From: JAICUY01 sp963716585
GTDB taxonomy: Bacteria > Chloroflexota > Limnocylindria > QHBO01
Direction of reading: 5' to 3'
DNA: 26,125 nt
NCBI GenBank assembly: GCA_963716585.1
Contig: CAVQTN010000001.1
Span: 1 to 26,125, forward strand
Position 1 is the stretch's first letter. Each line of letters opens with the position of its first letter. Both the position numbers and the translations under genes were made by a program. The notes beneath the pieces were generated by a model. That model saw only the letters and a program-made list of their open reading frames with translations. It did not search any database and had not been told where the DNA came from. Below are positions 1 to 9,744 of the stretch, piece by piece.

Positions 1-21
1 CTCTCTATGTCGTCTACCTGA

Positions 22-207
22 CTTCAGCGTATTGCTCCCGGCATCCTGCTAATCGTGATCGGCCTCGTCGTCGGCATCCTGGGAATTTTGGGCCGAGGTG
101 TCGGTGCGCTCTTCGGCATCGGTTCGACGAAGACCTGCCCGGTATGCCGCAGCAAGATCCCATCGGCGGCCACCGTCTGCCGCTACTGCGGCCATCGCTA
201 CGCCTAG
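22..207 (+). CDS. Small membrane/zinc-ribbon protein (5' end unclear)
   Basis: The open frame runs from the stop at 19-21 to TAG 205-207. It encodes a hydrophobic, glycine-rich stretch (LIVIGLVVGILGILG) followed by a short zinc ribbon with two CxxC pairs, CPVC and CRYC, about 12 residues apart. This fits a small one-helix membrane protein with a cytoplasmic zinc-binding tail; no function can be assigned. There is no ATG after the in-frame TGA at 19-21. An ATG at 7-9 reads only four codons before that stop, so either a GTG near 55 is used or a base error sits near position 20. The last 23 residues are the secure part. Confidence 0.5.
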   Translation, partial: LQRIAPGILLIVIGLVVGILGILGRGVGALFGIGSTKTCPVCRSKIPSAATVCRYCGHRYA

Positions 208-405
208 GCAACGAGCGCAAACGGACGGAGCACATGGGACACAACGTCTTACCCTGAAGGACCGGTCGCACACCGCCAGCTTCGAGCCGGCCAACATCAA
301 ACCGGCGCCTTGCTCGTACGCGAGAGAGGGCTGGCATCTGGATGAGGCTGTCAGGGCCGGCTATCCGGCCGCGTTCAGCTCAAAGCGGCCAGAGCTTGTC
401 CAGTG

Positions 406-741
406 ATGGAGCCGCAACCAGGCGTGTTCGTGACGAGCCTGTCAACCGATGATTGGGAGCCCGATCCCGACGTTGGCGGCCTGATGCACATCCTGTGCGA
501 CCTGCCCGGCCTCTGGGCCGGTTTCACTCGCTTCGACGAGAACCCGCCTCCAGTCTCCTGGACGCCACCCCAACGCGAGACTTTCATGGTCCTGGAGGGT
601 GCTGCCCGAATCGAGATCGCTGGCGGGACAACGCTCAATCTTGAGCCCGGCGGGGTCGCGACACTGCCGGCGGGTGCCGAGACCACGTGGCACATCACCG
701 CCCCTTCGCGAGTTCTGGGTGCTCAGCGGCCCGAGCATTAA
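406..741 (+). CDS. Cupin-domain protein
   Basis: A protein of about 111 residues forming one small beta-barrel. The central part carries the cupin pattern: an aromatic/ETF segment (RETFMVLEGAARIEIAGG), then a proline/glycine-rich turn (LEPGGVATLPAG) and a closing strand with a histidine (TTWHIT). This matches short single-domain cupins of the EutQ/DUF861 type, which bind small molecules or act as minor metal enzymes; the substrate cannot be read from the sequence. ATG 406 is preferred over GTG 403 directly before it. The next gene starts 21 bases downstream on the same strand. No frameshift is seen here. Confidence 0.75.
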   Translation: MEPQPGVFVTSLSTDDWEPDPDVGGLMHILCDLPGLWAGFTRFDENPPPVSWTPPQRETFMVLEGAARIEIAGGTTLNLEPGGVATLPAGAETTWHITAPSRVLGAQRPEH

Positions 742-762
742 GCCCGAAGGCAGACAGGCCGA

Positions 763-965
763 TGACTGACCCGATGCAGACCAACGTCCTCTACTACGGC
801 GACAACCTCGACATCCTGCGCCGATACATCCCGGACGCCTCGGTCGACCTGATCTATCTCGATCCGCCCTTCAACTCGAACCGCGACTACAACGTCATCT
901 TCCGCGACGAGTCCGGCAACCGGTCCGATGCGCAGCCTTTGGGATCTATGGGGATCGATCGCTAA
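763..965 (+). pseudogene. DNA methyltransferase, N-terminal fragment
   Basis: The first 56 or so residues match the start of a beta-class N6-adenine/N4-cytosine DNA methyltransferase: LYYGDNLDILRRYIPDASVD, then motif IV DPPF followed by NSNRDYNV, a signature of the type III-like group. The motif supplies the catalytic loop that binds the target base. Homology stops at about SDAQ (near 935); the frame then closes after a few unrelated codons at 963-965. The SAM-binding FxGxG region and target recognition domain, expected downstream, are absent. A C-terminal piece of the same enzyme type lies at 5011-5160. The fragment should be inactive alone. Confidence 0.75.
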
Positions 966-969
966 CTCT

Positions 970-1758
970 ATGCTCGCCTACGACTCCATCTCTAAGGCGA
1001 TCAACGCTCGGCATCTGATGACGCCGATGGACAGGGCCATCGCCGTTCCCATAGACGTCAGGACATCAGAAGCGCTTGGGATCCTGGCGCCATACTCATT
1101 CGATCAAGCGCCGGTGACCGCCGAAGGCGTCGTAGTTGGACTGGTGACGCGGGCGGCGCTGGAGTCAGCGGATCCGCTTCAGCCGCTGCCCGTAGAGCGA
1201 CTCGCCTCTCGATTCTTGATCGGTGCTGATGCGCCCGTGGCCGTCGTTCTAGTTCGGCTGATGACATCACCGATCGTTTTCGTCGTGGAAGACACCGGCC
1301 TCGTCGGCTTCTTAACCGCATCCGATGTGAACAAGCACCCCGCACGAACACACTTCTACCTGCTTCTGGCAGACCTCGAGATGACTATCGCCGGCGTCAC
1401 TCGGAATCACCTCGAAACTGTGGATGATGCCGTTCTACTACTGTCCAAGCGGCGCCAGAAAGCGATCGTTCGGCGCCATGCATCGAATACAGCCTTCAAC
1501 GTCGATGCGGATGTCCTCACGGCGTTCGAATTCGCCGATCTGCTCACCGTTGTAAGAAAGCTGCGCCTCCACGGCATGTTCGGTATTCAGACGGTCCGCA
1601 CGTGGGGATCGGCTGCATGGGAGTTAGCCGGATTCCGTAATGACGTGATGCACCCAACGAGGGAATTTCTAGGTGAGAGGTCAATTGCCGATCTCATCCG
1701 ATTGGAGCGGCTCCTGCGCGACATGCTTGCTGCAGTTCGTGGAGAAGCAGCTGCATGA
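970..1758 (+). CDS. CBS-pair protein with C-terminal HEPN-like domain
   Basis: About 262 residues if started at ATG 970; an in-frame ATG at 928 overlaps the methyltransferase fragment and looks like read-through of the join. Residues ~10-120 hold two CBS-like repeats (ARHLMTPM...VVVGLVTRAALE and SPIVFVVEDTGLVGFLTASDV), a fold that usually binds adenosine nucleotides and controls a linked domain. The rest is helical and contains RNDVMHP, fitting the R-x4-6-H active motif of HEPN ribonucleases. The inference is a ligand-gated HEPN RNase of toxin or abortive-infection type. The gene ends in an ATGA overlap with the nuclease-helicase gene, so the two are probably translationally coupled. No frameshift is seen inside it. 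The HEPN call rests on one motif plus helical character. Confidence 0.6.
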   Translation: MLAYDSISKAINARHLMTPMDRAIAVPIDVRTSEALGILAPYSFDQAPVTAEGVVVGLVTRAALESADPLQPLPVERLASRFLIGADAPVAVVLVRLMTSPIVFVVEDTGLVGFLTASDVNKHPARTHFYLLLADLEMTIAGVTRNHLETVDDAVLLLSKRRQKAIVRRHASNTAFNVDADVLTAFEFADLLTVVRKLRLHGMFGIQTVRTWGSAAWELAGFRNDVMHPTREFLGERSIADLIRLERLLRDMLAAVRGEAAA

Positions 1759-3631
1759 AGCTCTATGCCGGGACGACCGAGCAGTTCATGGCCGATGCGC
1801 ACATGCACCGGATTGCCGAGAAGCTGCGAAATGAGTACATCGCGGTTGTCGGGCACAAGCCGAGCGGCAACGAGTTCAATAGCTGGCAGAACAGCCTGAG
1901 CGCGCTTGCCTTGCTGATCGACCAGGCGGAGCTAGAGGACCACGGGGTCATCCTCGAGTACCAGCTCGGCAACACCAGCAAGCGGCTCGACGCGATGCTC
2001 ACCGGCCGATCCGCGAGCGATGCCGAGAACGCCGTCGTCGTCGAGCTGAAGCAGTGGGGCGAGACCCAGCCGTCAACGGCCGAAGGCTGCGTCGAGACAT
2101 ACGTGGGCGGAGGCATCAAGCGCGTGCTCCATCCGTCGGTCCAAGTCGGTGGCTATGAGCAATGGCTGCTCGACAACCACGAGGTCTTCTACGCCGAGCA
2201 CCCAGTCGGCCTGGCCGCCGTCAGCTATCTGCACAACATGCAGTTCAACCGCAACAGCGAGCTCTGGGCGCCGAGACACCAGGAGGCCATCGAGGCCAAT
2301 CCCCTCTTCACCGGCGACCAGTCGGACGAGCTTGCCGAGTTCCTCAACGACCGGCTCTCCGGCGGCGACGGCCTCCCGTCATGGAGAAGGTCCTCGGGTC
2401 GCGGTACCAGCCGTCGAAGAAGCTGCTCGACCACACCGCCGCGTGATCGCCGGCAGAACCGAGTTCGTCCTGCTGGACGAGCAGCACGTCGCGTTCAATC
2501 GGTCCTCGCGGCAGGCACGCGAGGGCTCACGCACGACAGCAAACCGGTCGTTCCTGATCAAGGGCGGGCCGGGACCGGCAAGTCGGTCATCGCGCTGCAC
2601 CTCGTCGGCCGAACTCGCGAGCCAGGGCTACAACGCGCAGCACGCGACCGGCAGCAAGGCGTTCACCGAGAACATCCGCAACATCGTCGGCCCCCGCGCC
2701 GCCGCGCAGTTCGCGCTACTTCAACCGGTTCGGCACGCTGCCGCGCAACGAGATCGACGTGCTGATCCTGCGACGAGGCCCATCGGCTCCGGAAGACCTC
2801 CGACAACCGGTTCACAGCCGAAGGCCCAGCGCACGGACCTCCGCAGGTCGACGAGCTGATGCTGCGCCGCGAAGATATCGGTCTTCTTCATCGACGACCT
2901 CCAGGTCGTGCGCCCCGACGAGGAGGGCAGCACGGACCTGATCGCGAGGCCGCCGTCCGCAACGATCCCGAGATCCGAACTTCGAGCTCGAGACGCAGTT
3001 CCGATGCGCCGGCTCCAAGGGCTTCGTCAGCTGGGTCGACAACACGCTCGGCCTGCGACGAGACCGCCGAACCCGTTCTGGGACGGCGAGCGAGGGGTTC
3101 GACTTCCGACATCGTGGACTCGGTCGAGCAGCTGGAAGCCATGATCCGCTCGAAGGCCGATGAGGGCCAGCCACCGCCCGCCTGTCCGCCGGGTTCTGCT
3201 GGCGCATGGTCCGAACCCGCTCGCCCGACGGCACCCTGGTGCCCGACGTGCAAGGTCGGCGACTGGTAGATGCCCTGGAACGCCCGAGTCCGATGCCGGC
3301 CGCCTGGCCGAAGGCATCCCGCAGAGTCGAACTTCTGGGCCTCCGACCCGCGCGGCATCAACCAGGTCGGCTGCGTCTACACCGCCCAGGGCTTCGAGTT
3401 CGACTACGTCGGCGTCATCTTCGGCAGCGACCTCGCTGGGATCCCGGCCGCAGGACTGGGTCGGCGACCCGGCACTCGCACGACTCCATGGTCAAGCGCG
3501 CGCGGCGACCGCTTCACCGACCTCGTGAAGCGCACCTACCGCGTCCTGCTCACCAGGGGCATGAGGGCTGCTACGTCTACTTCGAAGACCCGGCGACGCA
3601 GGCTTACGTAATGAGCCGATTGAAGGCTTAG
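1755..3631 (+). CDS. PD-(D/E)XK nuclease fused to DUF2075/Schlafen-like SF1 helicase (many frameshifts)
   Basis: Reading across frames gives a protein of about 620 residues. Residues 1-210 are in one frame and contain a PD-(D/E)XK-like core (RLDAML...VVVELKQW). The SF1 helicase motifs of the DUF2075 family follow: Walker A GGPGTGKS (2560-2590), Walker B LILDEAHRLR (2755-2790), FFIDDLQVV (~2885), QFRCAGSKGF (~2997), YTAQGFEFDYVGVI (~3380-3420) and KRTYRVLLTRGMRGCYVYF (~3530-3590). The protein probably cleaves or remodels nucleic acid. Frame changes first appear near 2390 and recur about ten times; an extra C before DEAH is a clear single-base example. Every motif survives, so sequence error is more likely than decay. 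ATG 1755 overlaps the stop of the CBS-HEPN gene. Confidence 0.75.
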
Positions 3632-3642
3632 GGGAGGGATTC

Positions 3643-5018
3643 ATGCTGCGAGATGAGCGCTGGCCGGTTGCCCGGCTGATTCCAATCACCTCGGCAACGG
3701 GTGTCGAGGCGCGGGACGGAACGCCCCGTCGGCCCTCCTCGCCGTGCTCTCCGCCGTTGAGGAGTTCGGCCGGTCCCTCCTGAAGCCGCTTGGCGCTCCC
3801 GCCGGAAAGATCGAGGCGTTTGTGGAAGTGCCATTCAAGCTGGATGGCGGGAAGGCCATGCGGCCCGACGGCATCATCGGCGTCAGTCGCGCGGGCAAGA
3901 CGTGGTGGTGCCTTGTCGAATGCAAGGTGGCTGATCAGCAGCTGACGGTCGAGCAGATGGAGATGTATCTCGATCTGGCGAGGGCAAATGAGATCGACGC
4001 CGTTCTGTCGATCTCCAATCAATATGCCTCGAAATCATCCGAGTATCCGATCCTCCTCGATCGCAAGAAGCTCAAGAAGACTGCGATCCATCACTGGTCT
4101 TGGGTACGGGTCCTCACCGAAGCCGAGGTCCAACGACAGTTCCGCGGCGTCCACGACCCAGATCAGGCCTACATCCTCGGCGAACTCATCCGTTACCTCT
4201 CTGACGCCCGCTCCGGTGTCGTGCAATTCAACGACATGGGTGCCGGCTGGACCGCCGTGCGCGATGGAGCCCGCCTCCATACGCTTCGCAAGACCGACCC
4301 AAACGTCGCCGCGGTGGCCACGCGCTGGGATGAACTCATTCAGTACCTCATTCACCTGACAAGGGATCTAGGTCGAGATGTCCGCCAGACACTCGCCCGC
4401 CAGGAAAGCACTGCCGCCACTCGTCACGAGGCGCTGAAGGCTTCACTCGTCTCGAGCGGCAAGCTCTACGCGCATCTCCAAATCCCACATACCGCTGGCG
4501 CTCTCGAGATCGTCGCCGATCTGGTCGCGCGGCAGATCACCATTGCAACCGACCTCGACGCTCCCAAGGACGGGCGCTCGCGAGGGCGGGTGAGCTGGCT
4601 CATGCGCCAGCTGACGAAGGCGCCGGCCAACGTGACAGTCAAGACGAAGGTAGCTATCTCTCCTCGACGCTCGCCGGAGTGCTCGGCGCGCTGCGCGACG
4701 ATCCGACTCCCCTCCTGCCCGATGCAACCCGTGAAATCCGCGGCTTCCGCGTCAGCCTCACACACGACCTCGGCATGAACCGGATGGCCGGCCGCGGCTC
4801 GTTCATCGACGGCGTTGTCATGCAGTCACGGTCTACTACCGCGAGTCCTGCAGAACCTCACTGCCTGGCGTCCACGCCCGCCTAAGCTTCACCCGTCCGA
4901 AGGCCCGATCGAGGCCGAGACGATCAAGATCCCCGCCCCGATTGATGAAGCACTCGACAATGCAGAGGCCGAGATGTCTGGGGACAAGGCACCATGGTCC
5001 TCTTCATCACATGACTGA
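3643..5018 (+). CDS. PD-(D/E)XK-type protein of unknown function (frameshifted)
   Basis: A strong ribosome binding site (GGGGAGGG) lies 5 bases before ATG 3643, 11 bases after the helicase stop. Reconstructed length is about 455 residues. A nuclease-like core is visible: RPDGIIGV, then WWCLVECKV, giving the D and E-x-K residues of the PD-(D/E)XK fold, followed by LTVEQMEMYLDLAR and the strand DAVLSISNQY. The C-terminal part (YLSSTLAGVLGALRD..., then YRESLQNLTAWRPRPPK) is not recognised. Frames change near 3715, 4653 and 4823. Position and orientation suggest the same transcript as the helicase. Possible roles are a DNA or RNA nuclease in a defence module or a non-catalytic scaffold; no specificity can be stated. 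Confidence 0.65.
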
Positions 5019-5160
5019 ATTCAGCCGCTACCAGTTCCAGTGGTGCCTCAACCTGATCGCTGCGCGTCCGCTGGGCGGCGTCGAGAAGAAGGGCGCCGAT
5101 CGCGGCATCTACGGACATATTACCTTCGCGATGCGCGGAACCGATCCGGTCACGACGTGA
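5011..5160 (+). pseudogene. DNA methyltransferase, C-terminal fragment
   Basis: About 50 residues. YQFQWCLNLIAARPLGG followed by KKGADRGIYGHITF resembles the C-terminal domain of type III-like site-specific methyltransferases (usual form QFQWWALSLIGARP...KKGADKGIDG). That domain is itself PD-(D/E)XK-like; here the usual D of GIDG is Y (GIYG), and the following strand with the K-containing motif is missing, since the frame ends at 5158-5160. ATG 5011 overlaps the stop of the preceding nuclease gene. It is the natural partner of the N-terminal fragment at 763-935, with about 4.1 kb between them. It is judged a non-functional remnant. Confidence 0.6.
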
Positions 5161-5179
5161 GTCCGGCGCCGTAGTCGCA

Positions 5180-6309
5180 ATGACATCAAGCCTTACCCCG
5201 TTGTTCCGCTACGCGCGTTCATCGAGGAGCGAAGCACTCGAAAACTTCACGACGGAGGTGTTGGCGGTCGCGGCTCGGGAGGATCCCGAACCCCTCTTGG
5301 CGTCGCTAACCGAACGCGGACTTCTTCGATATGACGACGTCCCGACAGAGGTCGGCGTCCAGACGCAGGTTTCTATCGGCGGAGCCGGCATCATCGACCT
5401 CGTCCTCACCCTCCGCGGTCCCGGTTGGACCCGCGAGATTTGGGCGGAAGTCAAAGTGTGGGCGCCCGAGAGTGGGTTTCAGCTGACGAACTACAAGGAC
5501 TGGATCGCCGCGTCCGATGCCCAGCCCCACCATGCCTGGTGACCATCGCCAAAGCCCCCCTACCGAACCACCCAGACATTCCGTGCATCACATGGCAGGC
5601 TCTCCGTCGTGCAGCCTTCGCGGCGACGAATGGCCATTGGTGGAAGGAGCTCAGGCTATTTCTAGAGGAGATCCAGATGGCAGACGATCACGACGAGCCC
5701 ATCTTCGCGCGCGAAGCCGCCGCCCTCCTCGATGCTCACGCTTTATTCAGGAAGGCATCGCGGATAATCGAGCTCGTCACCGACCTGGGACGGACTCGAT
5801 GGCCCGAGCTGGGCTGGCCGAAATCATTGGGTGACGCCGATGAGCAGCTCTTGTGGCAGTTCAAGGGTTGGCGTCGGATCGTGCTTCCAGTAAAGACCTC
5901 AAGCCCAGTTCGCATCATGTTTGGCGTTGCCCAAATCGACGCCTCGGCAGAATTCAATCAGCCCGAGCCCCATCTGGCTGTCTGGCTCGATCACTCGCCC
6001 ATGCAAACCGACCTACGCCGGAAACTGCTAGCACAAGCAGATGCCGGGGGGCTCGACTCGACGTGGACCCTCCGGGTGCAAGGGTGGTGGGCCGTGACTG
6101 CCCACAAGCGGCTTGGTGCATTCGGTTCCCACGCCGAAGCGACCGATTGGCTTCTAGCCAAACTCTCCGAGCTGGTGGCCGCGGATCTCATCAACGCGGC
6201 CGCTTCAGTTGGTTCAGTGGTATCGGCCGGCATCGGCGAGCCGGAGACGGACGCGGTCGCGAGCGATCTCACCGAGGCAACGGATGCCGACGCGCATCCT
6301 CCCCTCTAG
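5180..6309 (+). CDS. Second PD-(D/E)XK-type protein (one frameshift)
   Basis: Reconstructed length about 375 residues from ATG 5180. The N-terminal part has a nuclease-like core: GIIDLVLTL, then EIWAEVKVWAPESG (D and E-x-K), then the strand LVTIAKAPLP and PCITWQALRRA. The C-terminal two thirds (from about 5680) contain an ordered domain with tryptophan-rich segments (WPELGWPKSLGD, LLWQFKGWRRIVL, WWAVTAHKRLG) and an acidic, low-complexity tail. One frame change lies near 5525, where the first frame ends at a TGA; the sequence continues without loss in the next frame to TAG 6307-6309. It closes the defence-like island and converges on nrdJ 90 bases away. The exact function is unknown. Confidence 0.65.
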
Positions 6310-6400
6310 CTGTGCGGTGATTTCTCGGGAGACGTATTGGCGTCAAACCCGGATGCCGACGGACTCAACGCGCGGCGACAGCCACGGCAACGCACCGGCA

Positions 6401-9400
6401 CTATGAACACCCGCTCGTCGCGCCGCAGTTGATGCACTTGTAGCAGGACCCGTTGCGGACCATGATCGAGCCGCAGTCCGTGCAGGCCGGCGAGTCGGCC
6501 GTGTCGAAGACGACCGGCGCCTGACCGGCATTCAGCCGCGCCTCCCGTGTCGCCGCGGCTGAGTTCTGCGCCACGATCTTCAACCCATCGAGCAGCCCCG
6601 ACCCCGACTTCTCCGCCACGGGCTCGGATGCTGCGTCTACCCCGTCCTGGGCTGCCGCCTCGGGCCGAGACCCGGAGGCCGCGGAGCCCGTTGGCGCGGC
6701 GTCAACGCCCGAAGACTGACCACTGCCCAAGGGAGTGGCCTCGGTTGAAGACGTAGCCGCCGACGGCGCCGCGCCGCCTGTCGGCGTGGTGCCGACGGGG
6801 GCCACATCACCCACCGCCACTGCATCGGTCAATGTCAGCTGCCTATCGACGATCCCCACCTGGTGCTGTGCATCGGCATCCATGAACTTGGTGGCCATGT
6901 ACCGGAAGATGTAGTCGACCAGCGACTTCGCCATGGGGATGTCCCGGTTGGTCGTGAACCCGGCCGGCTCGAAGCGCAGGTGGCTGAACTTGTTGACCAG
7001 GTCCTTCAGCGGCACGCCGTACTGCATCGCCACGCTGACCGCGGTGGCGAAGCTGTCCATCAGGCCACTGATGGTCGACCCCTCCTTGGCCATGCGCAGG
7101 AAGATCTCGCCGGGTGTGCCGTCCTCGTACAGGCCGATGGTCAGGTAGCCCTCGTGCCCGCCCACGTTGAACTTGTGGGTGATCGCGGCCCGCTCATCCG
7201 GCAGGCGCCGGCGGAGCGGCTTGTAGACGGTCTGGACTTCGGCGCCGCGGCCGCGCCTTGTCGCATCGGTCCCGCCGTCCTTCTTGGTGTTCAGCGGCTG
7301 GCTGCGCTTGGAGTTGTCGCGGTAGACCGCGATCGCCTTGAGGCCCAGCTTCCAGCCGTCGATGTAGACCTGCGCGATCTCCGCCGGCGTCGACTCGCTC
7401 GGGCATGTTCACCGTCTTGGAGATGGCGCCCGACAGGAACGGCTGCACCGCGGCCATCATCTTGAGGTGGCCGATGTAGTGGATGCTGCGCGTCCCTTGG
7501 CCGGCTTGAAGGCGCAGTCGAAGACGGGCAGGTGCTCGTCCTTGAGGTACGGCGCGCCCTCGATCGTCTCGTGCTCGTCGATGTAGGCGACGATCTCCTC
7601 CGCCTGCCTGGCGTCGTAGCCGAGCTTGCGCAGCGCATTGGTGACGCCCTGGTTGACGATCTTCAGGTAGCCGCCGCCCACCAGGCGCTTGTACTTGATG
7701 AGCGCGATGTCAGGCTCGATGCCGGTCGTGTCGCAGTCCATCATGAAGCGCGATGGTGCCGGTGGGGGCAAGCACGCTGACCTGCGCCGTTGCGGAAGCC
7801 GTGGCTGCTCGCCAAGGGCGATGACCTCGTCCCAGGTGGTCAGCGCCGCATCGAGCAGGTCGGTCGGCACCAGCTCGCGGTTCATGCGGTAGGCCGCATC
7901 GCGATGCTGGTTCATGACCCTCAGGAACGGCTCGCGGTTGACGGCGTAGCCCTCGAACGGGCCACCCTGGTCGCGGCTGATGCGCGCGCTGACTGCAGCT
8001 CCGCCTCGCGCCTGCATGAGCGCGGTGATGGCGCCGGCGTAGGCGCGGCCGTCATCGCAGTCGTAGGGCAGGCCGCGGTCCATCAGCAGCGCGCCGAGGT
8101 TGGCGTACCCGATGCCCAGCGGTCTGAAGTCGTGCGAGTTCTCCTCGATCCTCGGCGTCGGGTAGCTCGAGTTGCTGACCGTGATTTCCTGCGCGGTCAG
8201 GACCACGCGCACCGCGTGCTTGAAGTCTTCGATGGCGAACTCGCCGTCGAATCTGTTACGAACTTCATCAGATTCAGGCTGGCCAGGTTGCAGGCCGAGT
8301 CGTCCAGGTACAAAAACTCGCTGCAGGGGTTTGAAGCGTTGATACGGCGCGGTGTTCATACTGGTGTGCCAGCGGTTGATGTTGTCGTCGTACTGGATGC
8401 CCGGGTCGCCGCAGACCCAGGCCGCCTCGGCCATCTTGTTGAGGAGGTATCGGGCCTTGACGGTCTCCAGCGGCTCGCCGGTGGTCACCGCATTGAGTGC
8501 CCAGTCGGCGTCGCGCTCGACGGCGTCCATGAACGCATCGGTCACGCGCACGGAGTTGTTCGAGTTCTGGAAGAAGACCGATTCGTAGGCGGCGCCCCCG
8601 TTGAAGTTGCCGTCATACCCGGCGTCGATGAGCGCCCAGGCCTTCTTCTCCTCGACCAGCTTGCAGTCGATGAACGTTCCACATCCGGATGGTCCGCGTT
8701 GAGGATCACCATCTTGGCCGCGCGTCGGGTCTTGCCACCGGACTTGATGACGCCGGCGAAGGCATCGAAGCCCTTCATGAAGCTCACCGGGCCGCTCGCT
8801 TCGCCGCCACCCTTCAGCTGCTCCTTGGAGCTGCGGATGGTGGACAGGTTGGAGCCGGTGCCTGAGCCGAACTTGAAGAGCATCCCCTCGGTCTTGGCGA
8901 GGCCCAAGATGGACTCCATGGTGTCTTCGACGCTGTTGATGAAGCATGCCGAACATTGCGGGTGCTCGTCGATGCCGACGTTGAACCAGACGGGGCTGTT
9001 GAACGCGGCGCGCTGCTTGAGCAGGATGTCGGTCAGCTCGGCGTGGAAGGTGTCGGCGTCCGCATCGGTCGCGAAATAGGCGTCCTTGCGGCCCCAGTCG
9101 CGTGATGGTGTCCGCGACTCGGCCGATCATCTGGCGGACGCTGTACTCGCGCTCGGGGCTGCCGAGCGGGCCGCGGAAGTACTTGCTGACGCGACGACGT
9201 TGGTGGCCAGGGCGCTCCAGCTCTTGGGGAACTCGAGGTTCTTCTGCTCGAAGACGACCTTGCCGTGCTCGTTGGTGATGGCCGCCTCGCGGGTGTCCCA
9301 CTCGACGGTGTCATACGGATCCACGCCGGGCTGCGTGAAGCGGCGCTCGACCTGCAGTCCGCTCCAGGTGCGCTGCTCGCCCGCCGCCAGCTGGTGGTAG

Positions 9401-9510
9401 CCCGTCGGCTTCCTCGTCTCGTTCCCATTGCCGGTCGTGTGCCCGTTGCCGTTGGCGTGGCCGTTGGTCGTGCCGTTGGCTGGCTTGCTGGGACTCGCGC
9501 TGCGGGCCAT
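6401..9510 (-). CDS. nrdJ: Vitamin B12-dependent (class II) ribonucleotide reductase, frameshifted
   Basis: Reduces ribonucleotides to deoxyribonucleotides with adenosylcobalamin as radical source. Reconstructed length is about 1030 residues, normal for long NrdJ. ATG 9510 follows GGAAGGGAAG. Visible parts: a Thr/Gly/Asn-rich N terminus, KYFRGPLGSPEREYSVRQMI, FNSPVWFNVGIDEHPQCSACF with an active-site cysteine region, GSGTGSNLSTIRSSKE, GGKTRRAAKMVILNADHPDV, SNNSVRVTDAFM, HDFRPLGIGYANLGALLM, PYLKDEHLPVFDCAF, SGAISKTVNMP, a Pro/Ser/Thr-rich linker and a zinc ribbon (CTDCG, CINCG). At least eight frame changes, for example near 9190, 8690, 8270, 7490 and 7390, break the reading. Since the enzyme is normally essential, these are best explained as sequence errors. 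Confidence 0.92.
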
Positions 9511-9660
9511 GTCTTCCCTTCCGTCTGGGTTGCTTGCCGGTGGCTTTCGTATGACGCCGGCGTGGTCATTGTGGCCCCGCTGGCCGGACGGCGGGATGAC
9601 GTGATCGCGACCGATGCGACGCGCCAGGCCGGCCTTCCGGGGCGGCTGTTTGGACTTGGA

Positions 9661-9689
9661 ACGTTACTCCTGCCATCGGCCTTCGTCAA
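9661..9689 (-). promoter_or_regulatory. Probable nrdJ promoter
   Basis: On the minus strand, TTGACG (9684-9689) and TAACGT (9661-9666) are separated by exactly 17 bases. This is a near-consensus housekeeping promoter reading toward nrdJ and would give a leader of roughly 145 bases. The two NrdR-box-like palindromes lie directly upstream of the -35 element. Confidence 0.6.
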
Positions 9690-9696
9690 GCGAAAA

Positions 9697-9712
9697 CCAC
9701 AACATGTTGTGG
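9697..9712. promoter_or_regulatory. NrdR-box-like operator 1
   Basis: CCACAACATGTTGTGG is a perfect 16-base palindrome located 8 bases upstream of the -35 element of nrdJ. Length, symmetry and position fit an NrdR box, the operator of the ATP/dATP-sensing repressor of ribonucleotide reductase genes. The core differs somewhat from the best-known consensus, so the assignment leans on the tandem arrangement with the next site. Confidence 0.65.
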
Positions 9713-9728
9713 TGTATCTTCGGACGGG

Positions 9729-9744
9729 CCACCAGATGCTGCGG
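9729..9744. promoter_or_regulatory. NrdR-box-like operator 2
   Basis: CCACCAGATGCTGCGG matches the first box at 12 of 16 positions and starts 32 bases from it, close to three helical turns. NrdR boxes typically occur in pairs at about this spacing, which is the main reason for the call. The site is degenerate and would be the weaker half. Confidence 0.5.

Noticed and set aside
7790..9079. A 429-codon open frame on the plus strand within nrdJ
   Set aside because: The minus strand carries the ribonucleotide reductase motifs; the plus frame is a composition artefact.
9511..9654. A cobalamin riboswitch in the nrdJ leader
   Set aside because: The leader is only about 145 bases and no B12-box-like segment could be found by eye.
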